From Pegea sp. RAD2-039 (taxonomy: Eukaryota > Chordata > Thaliacea > Salpida > Salpidae), in the NCBI GenBank assembly GCA_034620365.1, contig JAQGEQ010000354.1, positions 1,054,001-1,118,000 of the forward strand: a stretch of 64,000 nucleotides of DNA. The letters are read 5' to 3'. The position numbers were made by a program, and so were the translations under genes. The notes under the pieces are model-generated. The model had not been told where the DNA came from, did no database searches, and saw only the letters and a program-made list of their open reading frames with translations. This document shows positions 26,015 through 37,734 of this stretch, in pieces. The first letter of the stretch is position 1; every line of letters begins with the position of its first letter.

Positions 26015-29000
26015 TTAAATCACCAAAGCTGGTACAGACTTGAAATTGTCAGTTTGACAAACAAAAGTTATAGTTTTTCGACAAATAGGACAATTCATTT
26101 CAGATCGAAAAAGAATTTGAGAACAATCATAGCAAGAGAACGGATGTCCTACACCATTTGCATGAACCAGAATTGAATCAGTTGGGTTTTTCAAACATAA
26201 TTGACATATACCTACCTTTACACTATAAGAAATTGTTACTCTATCTCCAGATTTTAATTCATCAATATCAGGAAGAGCTGAACCTTCATTTTTAATTCTT
26301 CTGTGATCTCTTTGAGGCACTATAAACATCGGTGGCATCGATCTTTCACCAACTCTGATGTTTTTTTCTGATTCAACTACTAAACTATTTTGTCTTTTAA
26401 AATCAGGAGGGGGTTTGGTACCTAAAATATCCCAAATAAACACATTGCCTATATGCTTCTCTACAAGCCAATAATAAGGTTTATGGGTCAAGGTTTTTGG
26501 CTGAGATATAGCAAGGGCATTGGGTCGGTGAAATCTCGTAATTGGGAATTTTGTAGCTTGGAGACTGGGACGCAGCTGCCAGCAACTCATACAAGATCCA
26601 ACAGTGATATTGTTTTTGGTTTTAGTCAAGCATGAGTCACAAGTCCAAGTTTCCTGTTATAAAATTAAATTATTTATTTAGTGGAATATTTGTCAAAAAA
26701 TATAGTTATATTAGTGATAATTTCCTGAAAAAAAAAGTTAAAGTATGATTTCAAAATAGTCTTAAGTTTGAACAATCATATCTCCTTGTACTTTGTAGTT
26801 GATCATCAATGATAACTGGCTTATTGAAGTATTTCATCGATGAATCTCTCAATACTTTCAAACTACTTATCTTTTTAAAGAGCTAACACACTACAATAAA
26901 AGTAGTGAGTTACTACACACTGCTTGAAGCAGGTGAGCTCTGGGCACCCTCGCAAAAATCCGCTCATGAGACAGGGTCTCATAAATCATAGCTTTATTTT
27001 GTTATTTGAGGAGTTTTACAGGTCAATGTGCTAATTTGACCCAACTAGCGTTTATTTAGATGCTTATGCCCACGCGTATTTCAACCAGCTTCGCTAGTAC
27101 TTCAAATCAAAGTTCTTATCGCGCTGCTAGACGGGCATACTTTTTATAGAATAGAAAAATAAGATAAAAGCGATTTCTCTCTTTAGGCTCATAACTTGAT
27201 ATGATTCTTCAAAGAGATGATTTTTTTCATATAAATCTATAAAGTGAAAATATAATTGAAATATTTGGCTTTATTAACAAAGTTTCCAATATTATCCAAA
27301 TATACTTTACATGAAATATCTTTCATCAAGTTTAGTTTCCACTGAATAGTAATTATTTTAGTTTGTAACATTCTGTTTTTGGACATTAAATGCTGCAAAT
27401 AAAATTTGAAGACTTACTTCAAGGTCACTATCATAGTCGATATCCTCATTAATAAACATGTGATCGTTCTCTGCCGGCTTCAGCTCATTGAGCATTCTTG
27501 AATTTGCAAGCACAAAAGATATTCTATTCTTGAAGGAATTCTATAGTAGATGAAATGTATAAGTGACTCAAATTATACAAATATATTATTGAAAAGCTTA
27601 CTAATTCATCTAAATTGACAATATTCTCGATGTTTAGATCACTTGATTGATCAGATTGAAGATTACAAACAGATGAGGCTACATCATCATAGACTAAGGT
27701 CTCTGTGTCCTAATAGTTTATAGTATATGTTTGGTTCAAATCGAATTTAGTAATTACAAATAACTACTTTGATAACTTATAAAGTTGGTTTAAAATACTC
27801 TGGGAATATTTACCGAAGTATCATCTTCATCACCTCTGAAAGAGGTATCATCGAGTCTAGGGTTTATGTAATACCAAAAAGGTTTGTCAGGTTCTACAAG
27901 CAAGGACTCATGTTGACTTGTAGGAGCCTATAAAGGAACTTATATAAATACAACTTGTATAAAAAACCAAATGTATCACCTGCTGGTTCTCAAACAGATT
28001 GTGCTGTAAAATTGATGATGCAGCAGAATCTATAACTAGTGTCTACAAAAGTAAACATAATAAACAAAAGATTAAAGTTTAAATGTTGTAGACTTACATT
28101 ACTAGAATCATCAGAAGATGAACTACAGTCAGAATAAAGTTCATTTTTTAATAAGCTATTATTAAATGAATTATCATCAAGACGTCTTCGTTTAAATTGT
28201 AATAAACTTTTATTTGGACTTTTTTTACAATTATAGTCAACAGCAGTAGTTGTTTTTATGGACTCAGACCTCACTTCTTGGGTCTTAAAACCTTTAAGCT
28301 GATCCATTTCAAACTTTTGATTAAAGTCAGCATCCTCAAAAATTGGTTCTAAGAGAGGATAGATCAAACGCCATAGATCTCTTTAAATAACAAAAAACTT
28401 ATCAATTAAAAAATCAACAAAATATCTAATTACAGTAATTATGGTGAGTTAGTAATAATAATTAATATGTATAATACAATAATTATTAGCTGTAATGAAT
28501 AAGTACAAATTATAAAAATTATAACTTACTTAAAAGAATGAAATTCAAAATAATCAACAAAAACAAGATCTGCCAATGGGTCACCATTTAAGTTGATTGC
28601 TTTAAATGTAGTATCAACAAACAATCTTTTCCAATAGAAATATGAAATAGCTAAAAAAAGTACCTTAATAATAAAAAAATAAGTTTAAATAATATTTCAC
28701 ATTTATAAACATCCAATTTTAGTTCAAGCTGTTTTTTTAACTTAGAAAGGAATAAAAAAATCAGTTTCCAGATACATACTTTAATTATACATTAAATATT
28801 TTGTCAAACATTTTTAATTTCATTTTAAAGTTTACTAAAAAAAACATAAAAATTATAGATGAAGATGAAGATTTCAATTGAAATAAAGAAGCTATACAAC
28901 AAAGGTATTAGATTATATTTAAACAAACTTTTTTTATCACTTTGTATAAAAATTAAATTATATTCTATAACAAAACTATATTTTTGATAAACATTAATAC

Positions 29001-29144
29001 CATAAAAAATGTATATGAATTTGAAAGACATTAATTTAATTTGAAAAACTGCAATAGACTAACTTCATTTCGAGAATATGATGGTTTAGTCCTTCCACAA
29101 AATCTGACAATTCTTGCCAAAGGAAGCTTCAATTTATAACGCAT
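26015..29144 (-). CDS. MDM2: MDM2-type E3 ubiquitin ligase (514 aa)
   Basis: Eight exons, all in phase: 29064-29144, 28530-28663, 28098-28380, 27980-28042, 27814-27927, 27602-27709, 27418-27540 and 26015-26653. An in-frame stop precedes the start ATG. The first three exons encode a SWIB/p53-binding-like domain: YSRNE joins VLFLAISYFYWKRLF across intron 1, then GDPLADLVFVDYFEFHSF and DLWRLIYPLLEP. An acidic middle follows (DEDDT, NEDIDYDSDLEE). Next is an MDM2-type zinc finger, TWTCDSC then GSCMSCWQLRP (residues about 303-326). The C-terminal RING (452-501) has the MDM2 pattern: CQLC, VHANGVGHPFSCYDC, CPICR. Human MDM2 is 491 residues, so length and domain order match. In the family this protein ubiquitinates p53 and blocks its transactivation domain. 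The tail after the RING is longer than in vertebrates. Identity is strong from the domain combination; p53 binding here is inferred. Confidence 0.92.
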
Positions 29145-30690
29145 TTTTAAGTTGGCAACAATAATTATTTAACTAAATGTTCTAAATTCTAAAAGAATTA
29201 TCACATGAGTTACATTTTACAAGTAGTAAAAAGCACATGAAAGCAATTATATATATATATATATATATAGAAGATAAAAATAGTTTTTAATGAACATTTG
29301 TCCCTTATGTAAATTGTAATGAATTTAAAAAAGTTAAAATAGTAAATAAAATATTGATGCTTATAACAGCTAGAAGAAAAAATTTCAAAGTTAGTGATTA
29401 TTTCTACTCATTTAGTATATATTTTATAATCTTATAAATTATTTTGTATATTAATTTTTTCTTTATAAAATTAATGAAAAATAGCAGTTAAAAAGAATAA
29501 AATGATATATGAAATTCTATTTGAAATAAAATATATCAATGTTAATCATTAATATTATAAATAAAAAATTAATATATAAAATAATCTGAACCTAGCCACA
29601 AGCTTCAAAAAGTATATAAAATTTGTACAAAAATATAAGAAATCTTATTTTAATTAATTAAATATAACATTTATCAGAAATAAACAAATTATACTTGAGT
29701 AGCTGATAGTAGCTATAAAAGATAAACTTAATCCAGTTTATAAAAAGCCATAAATGTAAATAAATTCAAAAAAAGCGTGACCCTACCAAGCCACGTCATA
29801 AGGGGCAGTTATGGCCCGCCTAAAATTTGTATATACAAAAAATATATGCTTATGAAACACTTTGATCAACAATTAATTTAGGTAATTATAAAATAATATA
29901 AAATAAATAGCAATATTACATGATATGTAATGATATTATCAATCTAATTTTTAATAAACTAAATGTATCTTTTAGAAAATTATAATTATAAATTTTATTA
30001 TAGAAAGAAAAAACAAAATTACTTTATAGTACTTTTTAATAAAACAAGATAGTTCAATTATCTTTATAGTTAATAATCATCATAACACTAATTATGCTTA
30101 TACTTTTTAAAGGTCTGAGTTTTAAAAAAATTTTTGTTAGAATCTAAAAATAATTTTTTGAATTAGTATAGTAATCAGAATATACTTGAAATAAAATTAA
30201 ATTTATTTGCTAATGAAAATTGTTTTAATATATATTTAAACAGTATTAGTTTCTGTTAGTATTTTTATTTTTTGAGCTGCTGAGGATAAACTGAACAAAC
30301 AATTTCTATAAAACCATTTTAGGGGGATAAGTATGTTCAACAAATGATTATTTATTCTCCAAAGTAACCAAACTGTACTCACTTGTTGTCTTTAAAATTA
30401 TAAGCTTTAAAAATGCCAAGATTGTTAAAAATCGTTGAGTGATTTTTTAATAAGTAAAATTAATTGCTATGTATGTTGATATAAGAAAGCTTAGAAAGCA
30501 ATCAAATGTCTTGAAAACAGTTTCAGACAAAAATATCAGACGAAGGTATCATAAGTTTTTAGAACAATCATTCGTTGTTATCGCTATATTTATAAAGACC
30601 TGAATGTACTGAACAACTTCTTAATTGCTCAAAATTGCACTTATTATGACTTTTTGAAAAAGTAATAATAATTAAGCTTCTGCTGAAAAC
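29145..30690. other. AT-rich intergenic sequence
   Basis: This is the upstream side of the MDM2 gene. Nothing coding is visible. It contains a TA microsatellite, and near 29760-29825 a short GC-richer patch containing TGGCCCGCCTAA, a 12-mer that recurs at about 38508. Confidence 0.4.
29246..29269. repeat. (TA)n microsatellite
   Basis: An uninterrupted TA dinucleotide run of about 11-12 units. Confidence 0.9.
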
Positions 30691-30699
30691 GATTGGCTC

Positions 30700-31680
30700 T
30701 TATTTATGATACTTAAAACTCGAAATTTTTAGTTCTAAACAAACTCTCTTCATGGCCACCACTGTCGGTCCCGCTCGGTCCTCATCCTCGAGTTTTATTA
30801 AATTTACTGCTTCGTCTGCAGCTTGGTGTTTTTCCAACTCCTGAAGTATCACTGCTCGGTTAAAGATCTCTTTTAATCTTAAAGTTTTGTTCTCTAACAA
30901 GGATACTGATGAGGATACTTCATCTAAAAATGAATCTCAGAACATACCGTCTATGTTTTCTACTGCCGTGGCATTCGTAAAGTCACAGTCCTTGGCTAGA
31001 TCTACCAAATTACACCGAAAATTTTCTAGTGATTGACTTTGCCTCTGTTTCTTAGTTTGTAGTAAATGACTCTCAAAACTTCCTTTTGGTTTCTTTACAT
31101 ATAAACATTCCAGCGTCGTTCTGCTTCTAAAATATGTCACACCGCTCCGGTTGTTCAGTTTTTTCGTCATTTCTATTCAGCACACGTCTGTCTAAAAAAA
31201 TGGTACAAGTTGTAGGAATGCCACTTCATGGCTAGAGATGGACTATTTGGATCCATGGATAGTTTTTCCCGGTTTCAACATATCGTTTATTTTTTTAATA
31301 TAAAAAAACTCTGTTACAGTGAAAAAAAATTTATATACTTATTCAAATGGAATTTTATTCAAATCTATACTATTTATAACAAAAAGAAACTATCTTAAAC
31401 GTTGCTAAACTCCAATAACGTCAAAACAACTGTCAACAGTTTGTACAAAAAAAAAATTATAAAATTGAAAAAATTAATTATAAAATAAATTTTCAAAAGA
31501 GCTTTATTCAATCGTAAGAGGCAACCAATTACAACGGTAGTGAACAACAAATACCTCGGTCAGCTACAGAATGTCTTAGTAAAACTTGATAACGCAAATA
31601 CGTAAGCGGTAAAATATTCTACTGTTATACAATTCAAATATACCACACTGTACATAGTTTTTTAGGTAACAGATAACTTT
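30700..31680 (-). mobile_element. Gypsy-type LTR retrotransposon remnant: gag fragment and LTR piece
   Basis: Reading leftwards, a terminal block at about 31500-31660 is followed by a gag-like ORF from 31170 and a continuing frame to 30700. The peptide holds the usual invertebrate Gypsy gag signature: LVDLAKDCDF, ENIDGMF, then LLENKTLRLKEIF and a Glu/Ala-rich helix. The terminal block, with AGAGCTTTATTCAATCGTAA, recurs at about 52570 and 53795, beside a second gag copy. The gag is broken into two frames and no protease, reverse transcriptase or integrase is visible here, so the copy is dead. Confidence 0.7.
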
Positions 31681-31688
31681 GATATATT

Positions 31689-32330
31689 TTAAGACGGAAG
31701 GATATAAATACAACAAAATTTGACTTTACATTTGAAGTTAAAAGAATCACCAAAAATGATACTATAACTGTTTTTAGAAAATGAGAAAGAATTTAAACTT
31801 ATATTGACCTGCTGTGATTTTAAGTCACTTTTATAAAAACAACAAACACCACCTTTTCTATTGTTTATGCGATCATGTCTAATGGCATTATATCCAGGAA
31901 AATATTTCGAGATTTTATCAGAGAGCCAGGAGTCATTTAGGAACAAAAGCTCAGTTTATTTGCAGCCAAGGACATATGACACGAAGTCTTATTTTCCATA
32001 GATCTGACGTTGTAATACTTAAATGTTAAACCAGTAAGGTAGGCGAGTTCATAATATTAATAAAAATGTTAGTGTTAACCCCAGAGAAGCTGGGGTTAAA
32101 TGAAAGGGCTGAAACTTGATAAACGAGTTGATATTAGCAAATTTATTGCCACTTTTACTCACCTCAGCAGACTCACATTTTTCACGTAATTATTTCGCTA
32201 GTTTTTTGTGAAGCTCTTGCTGCTTTTTAGTTTGATTTAGGTGTTTCCAAATATGGCTGATTTGGACAGGGCAGTTGGTGCTGAGGTTTTGCAGTTTTGA
32301 GAGATTTTCCAAGTTTATTAATTTGAGAGC
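31689..32330 (-). mobile_element. LINE fragment, inverted 5' part: ORF1 end and endonuclease start
   Basis: On the minus strand, from 32330 leftwards, a region like the C-terminus of a CR1/jockey-type ORF1 (HIWKHLNQTKKQQELHKKLAK) is followed by the start of an apurinic endonuclease: YYNVRSMENKT, then in another frame NDSWLSDK, FPGYNAIRHDR and GGVCCFY. These are conserved endonuclease landmarks of non-LTR elements. Frameshifts and stops break it. It abuts the plus-strand reverse transcriptase piece starting near 32330, so together they look like one insertion with an inverted 5' segment. Confidence 0.72.
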
Positions 32331-33750
32331 TTCAATAGTTATTTGAAAGAACACCATCTAATATCGAGGTTCAGCATGACTTTATGGAACGGAGATCTTC
32401 TCTGACTCAACATCTCACTTTTCTCAATGAGCTTACAGCCCATTATGAAAGTAATACTCCTTGTGACATCATCTATCTTGATTTTGCTAAAGCATTTGAT
32501 TCTGTCCCACAGACTAAGCTCGTTACTGTATTGAAAAACTCAACAGCTTTATCTTACAGTGAATTGAAGGTTACCTATCAGGTAAAACCCAACAAACTCG
32601 TATAGAAAGATCTTTATCTACTCCTAGTCAAATAACTAGTGGTGTTCCTCAGGGTTCTGTTCTGGGTCTCCTTCTCTTTTAAATTTTCATTGAAGACCTC
32701 ATCAGAAGACTAGTAACAGTAGATGATGTCAGTGTGTTTGTGTATGCAGATGACATCAAGCTATTATGTTATAATCCTTCAAAACTTCAAACTGCACTAA
32801 ACAATGTAGAAAACTGGTCTACGAATTGGCAGCTCAGAATACAGCCCACAAAGTCTGAACTTATAACTTTTTCTCGTAAACCAGCTGTAAATTGCTTGAA
32901 CCAATATTCCATCAATGGATTTATTATTCAACGAGTATCTTCGGTCCTGTACCTTGACATTACCCTATCATCTGACTTTACTTGGCAAAATTACGTTTCC
33001 AAAATCTTTGAAAAATCAACCTTGTCTTCTTTATTATATGTCTACCTTTAATTCTAAGGACCCATGCTTTTTTATCAATCTCTTCAAATTGTACGTTCGT
33101 CCTATTCTTGAATACAATGTCAGTGTATGGATTCCATATCAAGTTAGTGATATCAAAAAAATTGAATCTGTTCACGCAACATTTACGAAATTAGTATGTA
33201 GGAAACTTAATATCAAATATGATAGTTATAAACATCGTCTCAGTCTTTTCAATTTAGATACTTTAAATTATCCACAATCTAGTTTACCTCAATTCAATAA
33301 ATTTTACTTCATTAGTCCTTCCCTCAAGCTATATCAACTCAGACGACGCACATTACATCTTAATAAGTCCATATCACCTGGTACATTAATCAGAGCAATT
33401 TTTGTTTCTCATACCGCATGATTAGTACATGGAACCAGCTGCCATCAGACATTGTCATGTCAGAATCGCTCGCGTTGTTCTAAAAGAAGTTGAACCGTTT
33501 TAATAGTGTCGCAATTTTAATTTTACACATTAATTCTTTTTTCTTTGTCATATTATTAACATTCTATGTAATTATTCACTGTTATGTTGTAATGGGACTA
33601 TTGAAATGCCATGTGTTACATCTTTTTCTTTCTATGTTTTTATCTTAACTATTTATGATAAATATTATCTGTGAAAATGTGTGTTAGCGAGAGGTACTCT
33701 TTTCAGACATCCTCCATTGCATTTATTGTAATAAAATATAATTGATCTGT
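32330..33750 (+). mobile_element. LINE fragment: reverse transcriptase and 3' end
   Basis: Broken frames carry reverse transcriptase motifs in order: IIYLDFAKAFDSV (motif A) near 32470, GVPQGSVLG near 32640, and VYADDIKL (motif C) near 32740. They are followed by the C-terminal region typical of CR1/jockey-like elements (YVRPILEYNVSVW, LYQLRRRTLHLNKS). Several frameshifts and stops make it non-functional. The 3' end closes near 33740 with CATTTATTGTAATAAA. Three further copies of this 3' end occur at 58.1, 62.2 and 63.4 kb. Confidence 0.85.
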
Positions 33751-35953
33751 TATTGGAAGACGTTTAACCGACTTGGTAAAATGCCTTGACGTCGTCTTAC
33801 GCCAGAAGAGATTTTACCTCCACCGACTTTAGGAAATTTTAAAAATATTACTTTGTATTGAGAATTGGAGCATCGGTTTTATATCGAGAATGTTGAATAT
33901 ACATTTGAAAGATTTAGAACTTATTAACTTAGACCGGAAGAGACCTATGACTTCTTTTTTGTACGATTTACCCTACACAAAAAGCCAATGGCTTCTTTGG
34001 AGTATTAGAAACGACTTCATGTTTCATAGTGCATGCACTGAACTCCTGATAATTTCTTATTATTGATGCCATCTGACTATACGCATGTATATACTGTCGT
34101 TGCCGCACGAGAAGAAGACTTCTCAAAACGTGAACCACCTGTGACTTCCAGATGTCAGCTTCCGTCACTACCGCTAGCGAATGTTTTAGATGAATGCTGT
34201 CTCACATAACGCCCTTTGATTATAGAAAAGCGTAGCGTGTGCTGAGCTATTCTCACTCTCTATATCCACTGCATGGTAACGCAGACCAATGACATGGGGA
34301 CAATGATATCATTTCTTTTTGGTTTTACTCTCATAGCCTTTAATTTTCCGGAATCAGCTATAACATACTAATTCACCCGTAGTTGAAGAAAATACTTTCC
34401 GAGACGGATGAGTGACGCAATAGAGTCTTCGAAAGCTGTGGGATTCGAACCCACGCTTAATGAACTAACTAATTGATTAAACCGCGAGTCTAATCCTATT
34501 AAGCTTTTGAAAGCTGAACATTTAAAGCTTATCGAAGATTTTGAAATTCTTTTTTAGCAAGAAACGCCTTGTGTGTCCTTATATGTTACCTACGACCGAT
34601 ATAGGTAAGGCCGCTTATATTTTCTATTCAATTTTGCTAGCACATCATTTAAAATGATTATTTAAAGTATGGAGAGTAAATTTTGGTTTTAGTTTAAGAC
34701 GTTTTTAATCTTTACTTTTATAATTATATTAAGTATTTTGTGCTGCATCAAACTGTAAATCAGATAAAAAAGAAGCTAAATCTTATAGCTTTTATATTGC
34801 ATGATAATAGATTCACCAAAAACTAATACAATAGCTCACAAAATAAGTAGTTACTAATTTTTTTTTAATAAAACTATTTGTGATATATTTGTTTTCAAAC
34901 CGGTAAGGGAAATTTTTAATATTTTTGTATCTATCTTATTTTAATTGGTAACACTGTTTGTAGGTCAAACGTAAGAACCCTTATAATTTCGGAAGCGATA
35001 TAACATTAACAAATAATAAGTCTAGTTTATTAAAAGTTTTTATTCATTTTTAACTGTTGTAATTTTCGGTAAAGGTTTTCCGATTTTTTTCTAAAAATTT
35101 CACTTTTTTGTAGTTTGTATTATTTTTGATTTATTAAATTAATTTTTATATCTTAAACATTTTTACATTTGCCACTATAAACAATAAGAAATAGATAAAC
35201 ATAAATTATAATAGAAATTCAAGGTTAAAATCAAATATAAAAATGTTTTTTAGAATTTAAGTTTTGATATTTGTCTTTGATATAACAGAAAGCTACAAAA
35301 AACTTATCCAGTTTTTAGCTAGCTTTAAAGATTCTGTTTTTTAAATGTAATATGTACTAAGTTTTCTTGATTTTTTTATCTTTTTGATTTTTTTGTAGTT
35401 AAAACATTTTTTTATATTGTTTTCTTTTTGGAAGTTATAATTTGTTTTTAATCTGTTTTATCACCTTTTAGTTGAATAAATCTATAAAAATTTATGTATA
35501 ACTTATACTTATTAACAAATATATTTTTATACATTATTGAACTTTATAATCATAGTTTTAAAATGACTTATATTTTTGTTGATAATTTTATGTTTATTGA
35601 TAATTAATTATTTTAATAAAATGATTAATATTTCACTTTATTATTTAGATTTAATTTTGTGATTAAATGTTAACATTAATATATTTGATTGTTATTAATG
35701 CTATTTTAGATAAATTGATTTAATTTTTTTTAATTATCTCTAGCAGTTTTTAGCAAATAATTCTAGAAACTATTTTTATTATTTCTTCTCAATTAATGGT
35801 TTTTATAAGTTATATTTCTGTCTTAGATTATGAAAATTATTTCTTACATCTTAGAATATTTAAAGTTTATTAAATTCAACAACTTTTGCACCTTAACATC
35901 TATAGATTATTTTTTATTAGATAGTTTAGTTGTCTTTGATCTTCATACATAGG
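33751..35953. other. Intergenic sequence; upstream flank of ATP synthase gamma
   Basis: 33751-34650 is less AT-rich and looks like old repeat material of no class I recognise, plus the tRNA-like relic listed separately. From about 34650 to the gene start the sequence is T-rich and has no ORF. Confidence 0.4.
34432..34510 (-). repeat. tRNA-like relic or tRNA-derived SINE head
   Basis: On the minus strand the T-arm is intact: GTGGG, loop TTCGAAT, CCCAC (34438-34454), containing a perfect B-box GGTTCGAATCC. Upstream, GATTAGA and TTTAATC pair around a 7-base loop CTCGCGG that has T at the U33 position, which would give anticodon CGC. A D-arm cannot be drawn and the variable region is long, so a pseudo-tRNA or SINE is more likely than a working gene. 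Confidence 0.4.
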
Positions 35954-37734
35954 ATGTTTGGTGTTGCTTGCAGGACTGTTATTTTCTCACCCCAATGGTA
36001 TATATTTTTTAAAGATTTGTATAAGAAATTTATATATTAATTTATTATATTAAATCTTTTTTCTTTATCATATAAATTTCCATAGATTTTTTATAACAAA
36101 GTAAACAAGTTTTTGCTTGTATTATTTTAAGTAATTTTATATATAGCGTTTTCTTTAATAAATAATAATAAACAATTTTAGTCTCTTTGACTTTTAACTT
36201 TGATTATTTCAAATGATACAAAGTGAGGTTAATTTAAGAGTAACTTCATTAAATAGTTGAATTTTGTTTGATTTTTATTTCTTATTTGTTTATTTCAGTG
36301 GTCAAGTTCGCCACTCTTCAGGGAAACTGAAGGAATGTAAGTCAAAAACTTGATATTTTGAAGTTCTTACTTGGTGTTATTGTTCGATGAAATTAATTAT
36401 ATCAACTTTTTAATAATGGTTTCTTATTTTTAGTGGGAATCAGATTAAAGGCCATTAAAAACATCCAAAAAATCACCAAAACCATGAAGATGATTTCAGC
36501 TGCAAAGTTTGCTCAAGCAGCAAAGGCAATTGTACCAGCTCGTGCTTATGGTGTTGGTGCTTTAGGTATAGTTCCTAAATAATTAGCTGTTTGACGTTAT
36601 CAACTGTTTCGACATTTTTTTCAGCTATTTATGATAAAGCCAATGTAGAAGTTCCTGAAGCTAAGGAAGGTCCTCTTTTGTTAGTGGCTATTTCTTCTGA
36701 CCGTGGTCTCTGTGGTGCTCTTCATTCTAATATTGGCCGAGAAGTCAAAGCTCAAATAGCAGAACTACCAGATGATAGTAATGTTAAAGTTATTACTGTT
36801 GGTGAAAAAGTGAAAGCATTTTTGCAAAGGTATAGTTGAGTTTTTTGAAGTTTTGTCTCACAATGTTTTAATTTCAATTTAATAATTCACTGATATTTAA
36901 AAATCGATTATATGAGAACTGGTTTTAACTGTATATACTTCAACAGCACCAATGCCAAAAACTTGCTGGTCGAATGCAAGGAAATTGGTCGCGTTCCACC
37001 GTCTTTTAGTGATGGTGCTAACATCGCTGAGCAAGTTCTTAATTGTGGTTACCAATTTGAAAAAGGATTTATCGTCTACAACTGGTTCAAGTGTGTGATC
37101 GCAAATTGCAAATGTTTCTGCTATCTACTTATCACTCTAATTATTTAGGTCGGCTATGAGCCAAATAATAAAGAATCAACCAATGTATACTGAAGACAAC
37201 TTGACAAGTTCAGGTAAATTACAAGATTTGATAAATTGATTTGTTCTAGATGTTTTTACTTCTTGTTTTTCAGCATCAATGACTGTGTATGACTCTGTTG
37301 ATGAAGATGTTCTTAAAAGTTTTCAGGAATTTCAATTAGCTAATACAATGTATTATACAATCAAAGAAAATTATACCAGCGAGCAAGGACAGAGAATGGT
37401 ATCTATGGATGGTGCTACTAAGAACGCAGGTTTGTATTTGAGTGATCAATTTCACTATATTTCAATAGTTCTTCAGAACTGTTTTAAAAACTACAATATC
37501 AGTTTCAGCATTTTATTTTGAAATAAGTTGTAGATAATAACTCATATTTTGAATGATAATAATTTGATCTGTGGAATATCCTAATTTACAAACGTTTACT
37601 AGTTATTCACACTTAAACTGTAAATTTTAGGAGACATCATTGAACGAATGGAGTTATCTTACAACAGAACTCGTCAAGCCGTCATTACCACTGAGTTAAC
37701 TGAAATTATCTCAGGAATGGCTGCCTTGGAGTGA
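35954..37734 (+). CDS. ATP5F1C: Mitochondrial F1F0 ATP synthase subunit gamma (295 aa precursor)
   Basis: Eight exons in phase: 35954-35997, 36299-36336, 36434-36565, 36625-36829, 36947-37090, 37149-37213, 37274-37429 and 37631-37734. The product is the rotor shaft of F1 in the mitochondrial matrix, coupling proton flow to ATP synthesis. A short N-terminal targeting segment ([14 protein letters not shown] to about QVRHSS) leads into the conserved helix [22 protein letters not shown]. Later come [23 protein letters not shown], the [10 protein letters not shown] loop and the C-terminal helix [18 protein letters not shown] with GMAALE at the end. Human gamma precursor is 298 residues, so this one is full length and intact. 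Introns are 55 to about 300 bases, phases 2, 1, 1, 2, 2, 1, 1. Confidence 0.97.

Noticed and set aside
33968-34168. 66-residue minus-strand ORF beginning MTEADIWKSQ
   Set aside because: It looks like decayed repeat DNA; no domain or splice structure makes it a host gene.
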